Shown here: positions 40,063 to 52,560 of the stretch, piece after piece
Layout: every line of letters begins with the position of its first letter
How positions within the stretch are numbered: position 1 is the first letter of the stretch
Source: Nematopogon swammerdamellus
Lineage: Eukaryota; Arthropoda; Insecta; Lepidoptera; Adelidae
Direction of reading: 5' to 3'
Assembly (NCBI GenBank): GCA_946902875.1
Contig: OX336345.1
Location: 17,825,395-17,889,394, forward strand
DNA: 64,000 nt
Program-made: the position numbers and the translations under genes
The notes under the pieces: model-generated
The model's database searches: none
What the model saw: the letters and a program-made list of their open reading frames with translations, nothing else
What the model was told of the DNA's origin: nothing

Positions 40063-40678
40063 GATAGAGAATATAAGAGAAGCGATGGTTTATTATCAAT
40101 TTTGCATTTAAATCAGATTTACTATTTTTTTATTTTATTCGTCGTCGTGTCGTCGTCGGTAAAATCTACAATTTTACAATTTTATATAAAATATCATTGA
40201 CTTATATATTCTGTAAAGCTTATCACAAATACATTAAACCCACCCTCTTTTAATCTCTTTGGTATAACACCACCAGCAGCATCGTAGATGGAAAAAATAG
40301 CCCTGGACTCAACTTTTTTTAATTCGGTGCCTGGACTCCCTACTTCATACTCAAAGACATTTTGTTCATACTTCAACTATTACTAAAACGAGACACCGCG
40401 ATTATGGTAGTGTGCGTATCGCGTGAATACAGAACCGACCGTCTCAAGAGATCGCATCGATATTGTGTCATCCTTTTTCCACGCGCAGTAACCCGTATCG
40501 CTTGCCTGCACGCTCCACGCAAACATTTGCGTGTTCCAAAACAAGCGAACGTCGCGCGTCGATCGATAAATTGCCGCAACGGCTAAAAACTATGGAGGTG
40601 GCTTTTTACTTTCGAGCGACTGTAAGGAGAAAGGAAGTATTGTGATCGTCCAAAATGTCGAAGTTGAGAATGCGACTG
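40063..40678. other. Helitron-like scrap and a CpG-richer unique block
   Basis: 40064-40120 matches the 14.2 kb Helitron-like family. 40390-40660 is more GC/CpG-rich, with open frames on both strands but no recognised product. A host exon or promoter cannot be excluded. Confidence 0.35.
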
Positions 40679-41004
40679 ATTTTTTTTTTTTTTATTGAAA
40701 CTGACACGGTTGGCTACATCACCTACAACATCCGTGATGTCAGCCCATAACACCGGGTGAACTTGGTGCCACGTCAGTGCTTCCCTTCGGTCGTGCCGAC
40801 TACACTGAACTGGACGGAAAACACAAACTATTTACATAGCCGTTTGGACCGACCTTTCATTCAGTGCGGTGGTACCAACCCGGGCGGGTTAAACCCTACC
40901 ACCTAGTAATATAAGAAGGGGGTCATATCCCTTAGTCGCCTTTTACGACATACACGGGGAGAGATGCAGTGGGGCTATTCTTTTAAAGTACCGGCCCCAC
41001 ACAG
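40679..41004 (-). mobile_element. SINE copy, head B and tail X
   Basis: Complete reverse copy from the A-run (poly-T at left) to 'tgtggggccggtactttaaa' at the right. Nearly identical to 13.71-14.03 kb. Confidence 0.88.
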
Positions 41005-41955
41005 TACAGATTTGGGCTATATATCTGTCAACGATCCCAAAAAAGTGGTTTTGAGAAACATGTATGTGTGTGTGTGTGTGTGTGTGTCCGTCCAGCGACC
41101 TTGTGCCTAAACTGCTCAACCGATTTCGTTCAAAATTCGTATTTAGTAGTTTGAAATGATAATCTAGGGGTACCTTTTTTAGTTTTTTTTAATTAAAAAA
41201 AATAAGGGTAGCTGTCATACAAATTATTTCGTTGAGGTCGATTTTCTTATAAATGGCTAACGATTTTTATTATTATTATTATATTTAATCCATCGTGTTT
41301 GTTTCCGTTTTCAAAGGTGGTGAGGTAAAAAAATATAATTTTAAAGAAGGTATCTCCACTTTATCCTAACCGCACGCGCGTATTTGAATTGCACGCAGGT
41401 TTGGTTGGTGGGTATTTGGCAACTAAAAATATAATAAGAAATAGGCATGCCATCTATAGACAAATAGGACAACTTAACTTTGGTCTGACATCTATGATGC
41501 AGAAGCGGCGAAATTATACATTTTATCCGCCAAGCTCACGGACTGACAAAACATGAAAATATTTATTGGAAAAATTATGAAAACCTTAAAATACACTATT
41601 TTGAAATTTCTACTTAATATAAAATAATCTTTAAATTTAACTATGCTGTTCCCACTTAGCATCGTTCTATAATTAGCAGATTTAAAAATATAATAATTAT
41701 TTAATTCAAATTCGATACTCCTGGCGCCATCTTAGGACATAATTGAAGACTAATATCATGTTACCTTTAAAACAGCGCTGGCGGTACATCTGACTCCCCC
41801 TATAAAATCAATGGTAAGCCTCTATGCCGAGACCACAGCGATTTTTGGGGTTGTAGTGAATTGAGGAATTGAGATTTGGCGTAGCACGTCACATGTTTCG
41901 TTAGAAAAGAACCAAGAATGCCGGCATTCAAATTGTTTTTATTACATACGTAAAA
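41005..41955. other. Spacer with a (tg)n microsatellite
   Basis: (tg)n at about 41063-41087, followed by 'gtccgtccagcgaccttgtg'. No gene recognised up to 41955. Confidence 0.4.
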
Positions 41956-41959
41956 AGTA

Positions 41960-42262
41960 AAAACATACATAAGTCACGCCTGTTTTCCAGTGGATAATGC
42001 AGGGACAACGGATCTCCACATGCCACGATCCTGACACAAATCTGCCGCCTATTCCACTCTCATAATGTTCTTCATACATACATACATTTTGAGCACATGC
42101 CCGATCTGGTTCAGGGGCGTGCGTCCGGGGCGACACTTCCTGACTCTTCCACTCACATTCGCTCGATAAATGTCTTTTGTTACGTCTCCTATCGTCCATT
42201 CTTCCAATATGACCGAACCAACCGAACCACCGAAGCATTCCTTTCTCAATCCACGGATGCAT
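41960..42262 (-). pseudogene. RTE-like reverse transcriptase C-terminal fragment
   Basis: Two minus-strand frames together show a GMLRWFGWFGHIGRMDDRR-type block, a 'TKDIYRANVSGRV' block and a 'PLNQIGHVLKM' block, characteristic of the C-terminus of lepidopteran endonuclease-RT LINEs. A small duplication (ggttcggt) and frameshifts break it. It runs to 42262, where an opposite-strand LINE fragment begins. Confidence 0.75.
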
Positions 42263-42450
42263 ACCAATCGGTACTGCAAATCTTTCCTACACAGAACTGG
42301 TAAACTATGGAACGCTCTCCCTGTCTACATATTTCCCCCCAAGTATAGTCTCGGGTCCTTCAAGAGAATCGTGAATAGGCACCTGTCAGGTCGAAATGGA
42401 ATTAGAAATACCCGCGTACGACCGAATGTCCATGGGCGTCGTTAGACACC
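42263..42450 (+). pseudogene. Jockey/CR1-like C-terminal fragment and 3' tail
   Basis: The frame reads KSFLHRTGKLWNALPVYIFP then SLGSFKRIVNRHLSGR, the usual 'lf.ptaklWNsLP..if......fk' end of jockey/CR1-type polymerases. 'gaccgaatgtccatgggcgt' after it resembles a LINE 3' region. Convergent with the RTE fragment on the other strand. Confidence 0.75.
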
Positions 42451-43440
42451 TTATGGGTGGCTCGGCGCAACATGTCGCGCTTACTATAAAAAAAATCAGG
42501 CAACAACGATCTCGGACCGAAAACGGAACCATAATTTTAAAATTTAAACCTACTACATATATCCACCGAACGGAACACAACATCACGGTAGAATCGATTC
42601 GAGCATTCGGCCTTGAAAAAATACAATGCTTTCTTAACTAGCGCAAGATGCATCAAACAATGACAAGCTCTTCAATCTAACACTGACAACACAAAAGCAA
42701 CACGAGGCGCTAACACAAAAGTTCAACAGATACCTTGACATTACAGTATCGATCTAACGTCATACTATGCACGAATAAAAATAAATAGAGCGATATGGCC
42801 TCACATGCCTCTTCACAAGAACCGGGCAATTTAATTAGTTTTAAAAATTAATCCATTCAATGTAAGTTTTAATTAAGTTTTGTATAATTTTGATAAATTA
42901 TTTTATTCAACACATGAATCATTTTGTGTGTTCGTTTGTTTCGTTTAGGGTCCCGTGTCAATACAAAAGCCTGTTAATAGAACTGCAGACGAATTAGTCC
43001 CTTGCGGATAGACGTTAGACTTCCAAAGGTCAATCTGTATCCTTCTAAATAGACAATAGTAGATTCTCTAAAGAGCTTCTACCCACAAACATTTCACCTT
43101 CAGTGAATGTCAAGAAGTTTTTACAAAAAATGTATGCAAAATTGTACGCCGTATTACGCAGTTTCGTGTTTGTAAATGATCAAATTATAGGTCAAAATGT
43201 ATGTGTCTGTCAAATTAACGTCAAAATTTCGTGGCAAAGGTCTTGACGGAGCTATCAAAATAGATTGTGCATACACCGGTAATATATGACTGACTTCTTT
43301 GTTGTATTAAAGAGAAAACTTGTTTTGTATGTATGTTTGAAAGAGCTATACCTATACTGTCATCGGGAATTATACTCTCGTCTACATAATCTATTTGGAA
43401 TTTCGTATAATAACATAGGTATTTATGTAAGCGTGTGTGC
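42451..43440. other. Spacer with LINE-derived 3' sequence at its left
   Basis: A plus-strand open stretch to about 42640 is not recognised and is probably LINE 3' sequence. The rest is AT-rich without genes. Confidence 0.35.
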
Positions 43441-43765
43441 GGCCCTGTACTTCAAAAGAAAAGGCCCGCTGCATTTTCCTCCGTACATATCGTAAAAGGC
43501 GACAAAAGGATGAGGACAAGATGGCATGCTAAAGATCCCCAGGATAGACACCTCTCACCTTGGCACGGCCCTTCCTTTCGCAGTCATGCAGTAGATAGGT
43601 AACTGTGCCTTCTTGCTACTTGATAATAATTGTCTTGTCCTAATACTACTAGGTACTACTAATACTAAGCGTGGTAGTTGTGCCATTCACCAGAGTTCTT
43701 GCAGCGCAAGGCCGATAACTCTGCTTACCTCGATTTTTCGTGATACAGCGTGATGTATACATACC
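43441..43765 (+). mobile_element. SINE copy, head B and tail Z, diverged
   Basis: 'gcccgctgcattttcctccg', 'atcgtaaaaggcgacaaaag', 'acctctcaccttggcacggc', 'gagttcttgcagcgcaaggc'. Contains a local 'ctactaggtactactaata' expansion. Older than the 12.75 kb copy. Confidence 0.75.
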
Positions 43766-44518
43766 GTATGTGTTTATATTATGTATAAAATGAATCGTCT
43801 GCCTACCCTTTGAGAAATTAAATTAACAATATTTAGACACAGTTTCCAAACAGGCAGATAGACAGACATAAAACAGACAATGCATTTTTCTGTTTATAAA
43901 ACTGTATTTTCGATGCTGTTTCATAGACAGCTATACATACAGACATACAGACAGATGGACGGACACACACACAGACAGACAGAGAGACGGCGAACTTTGT
44001 TTTTTATGTCATCTAGAAAATAGAGATAAATTATACACTATTTGAATTTACAACCTCTTTATTTAAACCGCTTTCCTTAAGAAAATGTTTTTAAGTTGTG
44101 AAGTCCAACTACGTGCGTGAGTATTGTGCGTTAGTGAAATTATTATTGTGACTAGTTAATTTCATACGTAGGTCGCGGGCGCTAACGCTAACGCGGGCGA
44201 AGCCGTGCCTGGTGAGCCAGCGCACAGTAATAATTGTAAACGGTTGAGTAGGTGAGCATTCTTTTGTGGAAAATTATGCCTATTTACTGCAGTCCAGAGG
44301 ATTTATAATTACAGTTCTGAATTCTGCATGCTTAATTACGTATGTGGACATAATTACGGTAATTACAAATTCAAACGAGGCCGCGATACGTCAACGGGTG
44401 ATATAATGTCCTGAATTATTTGCGACTTTACCGAAATATGCTGATAAATGAATTAGGTATGTGGAATAAATTATTTTAACGTAATTAATTTGTTACAATT
44501 TATGCATTTATTAAAGAC
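43766..44518. other. Spacer with cagacagac tracts and a Helitron-like hairpin scrap
   Basis: Two gacagaca-rich patches (43855, 43940) and 'acgcgggcgaagccgtgcct' near 44190. No coding family. Confidence 0.4.
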
Positions 44519-44930
44519 ACTAGCTTTTGCCCGCGGCTTCGCTCGCGTGAAATTTGTATTTATTAAATTATTAAAGAACAATTTAAGTATTATTAACGAA
44601 GAAAGTAAGTAAGCCCGCTACCATACCTTTATTTCGGCGCGCGGAACAATTTAGGTTTGTATGAGAGCCACATCTTAGCGTAACCGGAACTGAATTTTAT
44701 TTAGCCTATCCTGTGTCCCGTATAATCAAATGTGCTTGTACTAAGTTTTATCTAATTCGGATGATTGGTTTAAGAGTTATGGAGGAACATACATACACAC
44801 AGAAAAGATTTCTAAAAATCTTCAATTTAGCTTTAGTATCATACATAGAGTCTACAAAAGCAATATCTCATAAAATAAAGTAACTTACTCCATGACCATC
44901 CCTTACAGATTTCTTATTAGTATTGATGAT
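44519..44930 (-). mobile_element. Helitron-like non-autonomous element, copy 1
   Basis: Starts (mirrored 3' end) 'actagcttttgcccgcggct' + tcgctcgcg, whose cgcg...cgcg forms the terminal hairpin before CTAG. Shares its whole length with 52.98-53.34 kb (for example 'aattcggatgattggtttaa', 'catgaccatcccttacagat'). Non-coding. Confidence 0.65.
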
Positions 44931-45160
44931 GATTGATGTGATGATTGATGATGATGATGTTTTAAAATGTCGCAAGTCGCTAGGAAAATGTTCGTAGTGC
45001 TAGGTTCGTCGATCGTGGTTTCGGTTCAAGTTCAATAGTACGTCCGTTCTATGACACTTCCACGTGTGACAGAGAAACGACTTTGAGTAACTATGTGTTC
45101 TCCTAAGCGATTTTACACGTCCTGAAAATTTACATTGGAAATGTCTTTTCGTTCGCTCCA
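44931..45160. other. Spacer with gatgatgat microsatellite
   Basis: gatgatgattgatg repeats at 44930-44965, then unique sequence. No gene. Confidence 0.4.
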
Positions 45161-45630
45161 GTGTAGGCTCCGATTTCACGAAAAAGTGAGATCCCCCTAT
45201 ATCTCGGAGAGTTGTGAAGATATGATATTCAAAAAAGGCTCTGAGAGCTGTAAGTACAAAAAGAATTATTCGAGAAAGTCAAAAACGAAAAAAGTTATGG
45301 CCGAAATAAAGAAATTAAATTTTTTCCGAATTTTTGATTTTGGCGCTCGATATTTTGGAAACGAAGAATGATATCAAATTGAGAAAAATTCCTCTGGACA
45401 ATTTAGTCATCTACAATTTGAGCCTAAAACAAAGACGATCGGGTTAAGGGTTTGCCCTGTAGCCTAACCTTTTTGAAAAAGGCAAAAAGTCAGAACGAAT
45501 TTTTTTTCGAATTCCGTAGATTCATTTTCAATGTGCTCGATAGTCGCGTGAGGCACGAAATCTGTGATTTTTTTATTATTATTTCTATTATATTAACCGT
45601 TTATATTAACCGTGTCAGTTTCCATAAAAA
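45160..45630 (+). repeat. Unidentified long repeat-like block
   Basis: 'cccctatatctcggagagtt', 'gcgctcgatattttggaaac', 'ttagtcatctacaatttgag' and 'gggtttgccctgtagcctaa' form a continuous stretch I have the impression of having seen as an interspersed arthropod repeat. No second copy in this window and no clean coding frame. Confidence 0.35.
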
Positions 45631-46335
45631 CAAAGAACAAAAAAAACAATAGTAAGGTTTATCTACCAAGTGGCAGCCCTTTACAACCGTGGGAAATGGC
45701 AAAGCATTCTCAATGAACCGCGGATTGAATTATCTAAAGTAGGAGAAAGTCGACCTGCAGCTTTTACTGCAGGTCTCGAAGATGACCTCTTGAGCTTCAC
45801 GTGTTCAGTTTGTGTGAGAAATATTATACAACTAATGCGAGTTCGTTCGTAACATAATACACGCTTTGTTACGGTAATTGTAAGGTAACAAATCGTAAAT
45901 TATACTTCGTTGAACGTTCTTGAAAATTAAATGAAATGAAATGAGTTTATTTATCCCATCCAATACATACACACACAATAGATACAATAAAAACACAATA
46001 CGGACAGTTCTCTATCCCTTGTATCTTTTTTTGCAGTTTTTATTTAGATAAAGTTTTTTTTTATTTTACTTATTTGTTTTATTGACCATACCATAATGGC
46101 ATACATCTTACTAATTTAACTACTATACTGTGCTAAACATAGAATGTAATCTAATATAATATTAAAAAAAAACAGTCAAGTGCGAGTCAAACTGGCGGGG
46201 CGAGGGTTCCGTAACATTCCGTTTTCCGTGTTTTCCGTGAGAATTTTAAGATATCCTAGGATTTCCGTTTAGGTTTTCTTGTAAACTTTATGATAGGCTC
46301 TATATGTTTTTTTTTAATTAGCAAGTGATTGAGTT
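45631..46335. other. Spacer with repeat scraps
   Basis: Includes a small hairpin 'gacctgcagcttttactgca' (45751), an aaatgaaatgaaatg LINE-tail motif (45928) and a degraded 'caagtgcgagtcaaactgg' repeat start (46176). No gene. Confidence 0.4.
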
Positions 46336-46592
46336 ATATATATACATATCACACACGCTGAACCCCGACAATCGGGGTAAGCAGAGTAATCGGTGTTGTG
46401 CTGCAAGAACTCTGGTCAATTACAGCATAACACCGACCACCACGTTTCGTAAAGAATTCGAACAAGATTAAATCGATCAAGCAGCAAGTAAGGCACGAAG
46501 ACCCACCTGCTGCATGACTCGGTGGAAGTACCGTGCCAAGGTGAGAGGTGGCGTGCCTTTCGTCCTTTAACACGGCATCTTGTCCTTGTGAT
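46336..46592 (-). mobile_element. SINE, head-B family body and tail Z
   Basis: Reverse copy with 'acacgctgaaccccgacaat', 'gtgttgtgctgcaagaactc', 'cgaccaccacgtttcgtaaa' and 'ctgctgcatgactcggtgga'. The 5' head is truncated after 'cttgtccttgtg'. Confidence 0.8.
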
Positions 46593-47204
46593 TGGGTCAT
46601 CAAACTATAATATGTAACTTTTAACTTTTTCGTTCAGTAGATTCAGAAGACGAACGGTAGAACCAACGAACGAAAGAACGAACGAACAAATATACATTTT
46701 TATGTATTAGATTTATTTAAAGTAATACAAGAAGAAAACGTACATAAGTACATAACAATTTATTTATTTAGTCCCAAATTAACTAATTTTCCGAATAAAA
46801 ATAATCTAAATACAATAATTTACATATTATGCAAGAATACAGAGAGAAACAAAAAGGAACAAAACAAGCGCAGAGGCAGACTTACGAGTATCACTAGTAA
46901 GGATTGCTTTCAAAAAAACCTTACTCTAGAATGTACATATTGAAACGAAACTATTTTTATTTTATAATAAATAACAAAAGAGAAAACACATTATGTGATG
47001 CGGCATTTATTTCCAACGTTTCGTAAGCATATTCCGCATAGCATAGGTGTTATCCAAAAGGGCGTATAATCATCGTAAGATGTGCGAAGATATGACCTTT
47101 TGGCATGACCTGACTCCACCACTGTCTAGATTGAAATGGCATAAAAACGCGTGAGTTTTTTTGGCGAAAATGGTTTGCAATTTTTGACAATACAGTTCTA
47201 CATA
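46593..47204. other. Spacer with gaacgaac repeats and LINE-tail scraps
   Basis: A (cgaa)n-type patch at 46640-46690 and 'gcgcagaggcagacttacga' near 46868 (relative of the 9.43 kb repeat). No gene. Confidence 0.4.
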
Positions 47205-47357
47205 CAAACCACACGCTGTATCACGACAATCGGGGGTAAGCAGATTAATGGGTGTTCTGCTGCAAGGAGTGTGTTAAATTACAGCACAACACCGGCCACC
47301 ACGTTTCGCAAAGTATTCGGATAAGATAATTAAAATCAAGTAGTAAGTAAGGCACGT
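47205..47357 (-). mobile_element. SINE, head-B family, 3' half
   Basis: 'accacacgctgtatcacgac', 'ggccaccacgtttcgcaaag', 'gtaagtaaggcacgtag'. Truncated, reverse orientation. Confidence 0.75.
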
Positions 47358-48173
47358 AGTGTGTAGAAATATCTCAATGAACAAATCGTATCAAAAATGC
47401 ATTTTAACTTTTTTTTATGATTAATAAAAAAATAATATTATTGTATTTTTTTCTTGAACTTGTAGTTTTAAATACCTCCAGAAGAAATGAGGCACAAAAT
47501 GTTTATAATATTCTCATAACGAATTAATTACGGTGATACTTTTTACTATACCTAATACTAATAAAAGTATTTTAATTCATATTTCCTGCTAAGTAATAAA
47601 ATAAAGAACGATATTACTTTTACACACCTTGGGAAATAGGGCGAAGGTTGATTTCACTGTGTGAAATCGAATGCTAGTTATTTTATTAAATCCTGTAAGA
47701 AATACTTTACACGGACAATTAATTCTTTAACGGTAATTACACACTTCTTCGTATATTTATTTCTGTACAATTTTTATTTGGAATATTTGTTAACTGAAAT
47801 GGATAAATAGATACAAAGGCTTTTATATCATTAATTATGAACATGTTGTTATTGTGTTTTTTTCTGTAAATACCCATATAAATGTTGTAATAGGGTAGTT
47901 GACAGGCAGAGATTGCCTTAGGCAATAAGTCCGCCATTTGCTATAGCATGTATATAAAAAATAAAGTATAATAAATAAACATATAATAAATAAATAATGT
48001 AAAATTGCTTAGAGATTCCTAACCAAAACATTTTATAATTAACATTTTAAGTTCAATGCAACTTAAACTTACGTTGTAGGCATAATATAATCTATAAAAC
48101 AAACATAAACAAAAACTCAAAATATCTAGAATAACTGTTACATAAAATATAAAACAAAATTCATCTAGACGTG
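47358..48173. other. AT-rich spacer
   Basis: No recognised gene or repeat. Confidence 0.35.
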
Positions 48174-48514
48174 TTTTTTTATGGAAGCGCACAGGGTTAG
48201 ATTCATCATCTACAAAACCCGTAATATCAGCCCCCATACCTTGGTGAACTAGGTGCCATATAAGTGCCTTCCTTTGGTCGTACCGGCTACACCGAACTGA
48301 AGGGAAAAAACGGACTATTTATATCAGTGCTCCAATCCGGTGGTCCGATCGGAGCGGGTTTAATCCTACTACCTAGTAAGGGATGAATGGAAGGGACCTA
48401 AATTTTTACGTGAAATTCGGACCACGGTCAGCCTCGACGGTCGAAGGGTCACCCATCCAAGTTCTGAAAGCGCGCGGTCGCTCGATCGCACCACTGAGCT
48501 ACCGAGCGAGGCTG
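48174..48514 (-). mobile_element. SINE copy, head A and tail X, diverged
   Basis: Minus strand: 'gctcggtagctcagtggtgc' A-box, a mutated 5S-like block ('cttggatgggtgaccct'), B-box 'gtggtccgaatttcac', body and tail 'ctgtgcgcttccataaaa'. One of the more diverged members, so older. Confidence 0.78.
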
Positions 48515-50925
48515 AAAAAACATAAACACGAAATTGCTATACGAGTAAAATTATAGAAACATTAAAAATAAAATACGGCACGTGTTCGATCGACGCTGGA
48601 AATTTATCGCAACCTGTATTACTTGTATACTTAACTGAGTACTGACTGCGAAAGAAATATTCCTCCAAAGTAGGTATGTACGTACATAGGTACAATTTTA
48701 ACTTTTTAATTCAATAGCTATTGCAATTTTTATTCTGTTTTTAAGTAAAAATCCCGGTTTTCCTTTGCAGATACAATATCTTTAGTATTCGGAATTGTAC
48801 CCAATTCGATTGTTTTATTCATTTTCGTCATCACATAATAAATGTAAGTAAAAACATTAAAAACAGTTAAAATTTGGATTATCATTACATACTTAAAAAT
48901 CATATCTTTTAAAAATAATTCATCTGAAATAAAAATATTAACCATTTTAACTTAAAATATTTAAAATTTTAATATAAATTATAGCTTATTAAAAACTAAA
49001 TAGGTACTTAAAAACTTAAAATATTCTAACAATCTTCGTCCAAGGGAGACGATGTGGGCACCGTTCCAAGTACGCTAATGGCATTTCCTCACATCTTTCC
49101 CCTTACATCATAGGGTAAAAACATAACAAACGGATATTCATTTATTATTATTGTGCTAGTTACAGAAACAAATCCTTTTCGGATTTTTTTAATAAATACA
49201 ATTATAAAGCGACGTTGCCGGTTTTCGTATAAATATACAAAATCAATATGAAAATGTTTCGCTTTCTTTACCATTTTCCATACCATGTAAATACTTAAAA
49301 CGTTTATTGATTTTAATAATCGACAATGACCATTTCATTGCAACATACCACGGAAAACCTGTACAACATTCAATATCTTTGTATATTGAACTTGTTTGCC
49401 GACGGTACGGGCAGTGACAGTGAAAGCGTTCGTGACTTATCGCGAGACTTGCGCATGTATTCACTAGGTAGTCTTGTCTTGATGCATCTACAGTTCTACA
49501 AGACTATATTGACATGTTATGTTGGTATTTTTGTATGAAATTTTCTTTGTGGGCACATTTCGTGGGGGATTTTACATGCTCTACATTTAGTACTTACTGT
49601 TGATGTATTGTGATAGTTTACGTTGCATGACAAATGTTAAAAGGTTTTAGGATAAGAATATACTTTTTTTAAGAAGAACATGTTTTTTTTTATTCATGCC
49701 ATTGTCCTTCGTCCGCTCGCATTTCGATTTTCCGAAAATTTTCACACTAGTTAATTTAGAACTTTTATAGGTAACGCCGCCACCGTCCTTGACACCATGC
49801 CCCCTTCGTGCTCAGGGCTAGAGGAGGATTTATTTTATTAAGTTTGTTTTGTTTTATTTAGTTATGTTTGTTATATTGTATTAGTCAGTTTTATCTTATA
49901 AGTAGTTTAGTTTAGTATTAATTTTTATAAACTACATGATTTTACACCTAAGTTCGCAATATTAAACGATCACTTTTATACTCTTTAATACTTTAAACAT
50001 GTTGTTATAAATTAATTATGAATAAAATATTTTTATTACTACCAGTATATATTTATTTTATATTTTTATATATCTTTCATATATATAAAATAAAAAATAA
50101 AATAACATAAAAATACTATAATATTTCATTTTAATCAGTATATTTATCAGTCATCAATCAGTAATAAATTTAAAATGTAGATAATTAACAATATTTACAA
50201 GTTTTAGTCAAATGATGACGACGGTGTTGTCATTGTGGGTTTGAATTTTGAAATTTACCTATGGTTTCATGGACGATATTTAGGCCGGGTGAATGATGCG
50301 CACCGAGCAAAGAATAAATGTATATATGTATATGGCGCCAAGGCCAAGGTTCCAGATGTATGATGATGATTCCCATGTTCTTAGTTCTATTTCTTTGAGT
50401 GGTGGGCTGAATGACTTATAAATTACTTAATAACACAGGGGAGACGACAAAAAAAAGTAACATGTTGAGGGAATTATTTGAGAGAGCCGCGTAGTCTAAA
50501 AAAGTTTGGGAAGCCCTAGAATTTCGTCTCTTCTGAGAGTCTCACTCATCCATCACATCACATCACAAAAGATCGAAGGTCACCGCCAATCCCGCGCTGC
50601 TCAAAGTTGCAAGTGTTGCATTGCATACCTCATTTGGATCAACGTACACTCGCTGACCTTGGTATTGACCTTGCATCGAGTTCGTCTTCTCGATTTGTAA
50701 TCATTGATACAAAGTATACAAAGTATAATGAAATCGTGACTTACTATTTTGACTGTTGGTTTAAAATATAATATAAATATTATAATAGTAGTACATCATA
50801 ATGTACTTACTACTTTAATTTTTTTTTATTCTTTAATACTTTAGACTTGCCACAGAATATACCTATATTTTGTTTCAGTCAATCTTGTACATTGCGATAG
50901 TTTTACTTTTTAAGTAGGTATAGGT
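48515..50925. other. Long AT-rich, repeat-poor stretch
   Basis: 2.4 kb without recognisable SINE, LINE or DNA element. Several small open frames on the minus strand (for example 48730-48945 and 49089-49286) encode Ile/Tyr/Phe-rich peptides with possible membrane segments, but composition alone can produce these. No splice-supported gene identified. Confidence 0.4.
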
Positions 50926-50929
50926 ATAG

Positions 50930-51560
50930 GTTGTGCAGAATTATGTATATCTTGGACAAACCATCCAGCTAGGGAAGCACAACTTTGACAAGGAGGCCAA
51001 CAGAAGGATTCGGTTAGGCTGGGCGGCATTTGGGAAACTCCGCCACATCTTTTCATCCTCCATCCCACAGTCATTAAAGACGAATGTTTTTAATCAGTGC
51101 GTTCTGCCAGTAATAAATAAGTAATAAAGTAATCTGCCAGACGTACGGAGCGGAAATGTGGACCCTGACGATGGGCCTGGTCCACAAAAAAGTCGCTCAG
51201 CGAGCTATGGAAAGAGCAATGCTCGGCATTTCTTTGACCGATAAAATCCGTGACAACGTGATACGTCAAAGAACTAAGGTAGTCGACATTGCTAAGAAAA
51301 TAAGCAAGCTGAAGTGGCAGTGGGCTGGGCACATCTGTTGTAGACCAGACAACCGATGGGGTAGACGGGTGCTCGAATGGAGGCCACGTACAAGCAAACG
51401 TAGCGTGGGACGCCCCCCGGCTAGGTGGACAGATGACCTAAAAAGGTAGCTGAATAGATAGTGGATAGATGAGAAGAGTGGAAGACCGCGTGTGGTGGCG
51501 TGCCTTGGGAGAGGTCTATGTCCAGCAGTGGATCGATACAGGCTGATGATGATGGTGATA
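50930..51560 (+). pseudogene. RTE-type LINE C-terminal fragment with 3' tail
   Basis: One frame (to 51124) carries YLGQTIQLG and GWAAFGKLRHIFSSSIPQS. A second frame (51156-51449) carries ERAMLGISLTDKIR, KLKWQWAGHI, RVLEWRPRT and GRPPARWTDDL, followed by 'ggcgtgccttgggagaggtc' and a (gatgat)n tail. This is the C-terminus of an endonuclease/reverse transcriptase LINE that copies RNA at nicked DNA. A small duplication around ctgccag (51107-51140) breaks the frame. The catalytic polymerase is absent (5' truncation). Confidence 0.9.
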
Positions 51561-51719
51561 GGTACAGATTTTCTTACTGTGTTTTCCTTTATCAGATGGG
51601 CATCTAAGTAAATAAATTCTTCGAAAATCCGAAAATCGCAATGGTGCATACTTCGGTTTCTAATTGGATGTTATATTATAGTAAATCATATTGTCTGCTT
51701 CGGTTGTGATGCGGTCGGT

Positions 51720-51901
51720 TCGTACCACCGCACAGAATAAAAAGTCGGTCGCAACGACTATGTAAATAGTTCGTGTTTTCCATCCAGTTCAGTGTAGCCG
51801 GCACGACCGAAGGGAAGCACTGACATGGCAACTAGTTCACCAAGGTGTTATGGCCTGACATCACGGATTCAGAGATAATGTAGGTGGTTTCCATAAAAAA
51901 T
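51720..51901 (+). mobile_element. SINE tail-X copy, 5'-truncated
   Basis: 'gtaccaccgcacagaataaa', 'cagttcagtgtagccggcac', 'aagggaagcactgacatggc' and a final 'gtttccataaaaaat'. Head missing. Confidence 0.78.
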
Positions 51902-52204
51902 AATTAATTCCAATGTAAATTTAAATAACGATCATAAAAATGACCTGCCATTAAAATCAGAGCTAAAATCAAACACTAAAAACACAAATTGTGCATAATA
52001 TTATGTATTAAAGGTCATGTAAGGCCCTTCTCTGGGTAGGGCGAAGAGGGCACTGTGCCGAGGACACTGACGGCAGTGCCACGCCGCATTGTGAATTTAA
52101 TTCCTGCTGTGCTGATTCATTCGTGTTCTATTGAAAATACATGACATTAATAAATAGATTATTATTAAATTAATTCGCCACGTATATATGTATGTCTTTT
52201 TTAG

Positions 52205-52290
52205 GTCATCTGTCCACCTAGCTTGGAAGAGGCCTATGTCCAGCAGTGGATCGATACAGGCTGATGATGATGATGATGATGATGATATGT
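52205..52290 (+). repeat. RTE 3' tail fragment
   Basis: 'gaggcctatgtccagcagtg' + gatcgatacagg + (ctgatgatgatg)n. The last ~60 bases of the same LINE as at 50.9 kb. Confidence 0.75.
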
Positions 52291-52339
52291 ATCTGTTTCG
52301 ATGGGGATTACATTGCGCATGTGGTTACCATTTGTCCCT

Positions 52340-52560
52340 ATAAGATTTATTCCATCTATTACCCCCAATGACTGCCTTGTCTGCTCTGCGCCTGCAGACT
52401 AGTCCCTCTTGATTTAGATTAAAAAAAAAAAAAAAAAAAAAAAAAAATGTCCCGTTCAGCTTGGTCTGGGACCTTCGTGCAAAACCCTTTGGTCTCAAGC
52501 TACCCCATCCAGCGTTGTATGTCCCTAATAAAGTCCCAAGACGGCCAGGGTGGCAGTAGG
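52340..52560. repeat. 27-A run within GC-richer repeat-like sequence
   Basis: Uninterrupted A-run 52421-52447, preceded by 'gactagtccctcttgattta' and followed by 'tgtcccgttcagcttggtct'. This looks like the poly-A end of a plus-strand retrocopy inserted into another element. Family not recognised. Confidence 0.45.

Noticed and set aside
39591..40099. Pro/Ser/Leu-rich frames opposite the purine tract
   Set aside because: They are translations of low-complexity polypyrimidine DNA.
41942..42303. Plus-strand frame opposite the RTE fragment as a gene
   Set aside because: It is the complement of the RTE C-terminus up to 42262 and only becomes LINE-coding after that.
48730..49286. Hydrophobic small proteins in the 48.7-49.3 kb stretch
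   Set aside because: AT-rich DNA readily yields Ile/Tyr/Phe-rich frames; there is no start context, splice signal or homology to support them.
52421..52447. 27-A run considered as a sequencing or assembly artefact
   Set aside because: It may be of uncertain length, but its position at a change of sequence type fits a retrocopy tail, so it is kept as a repeat.
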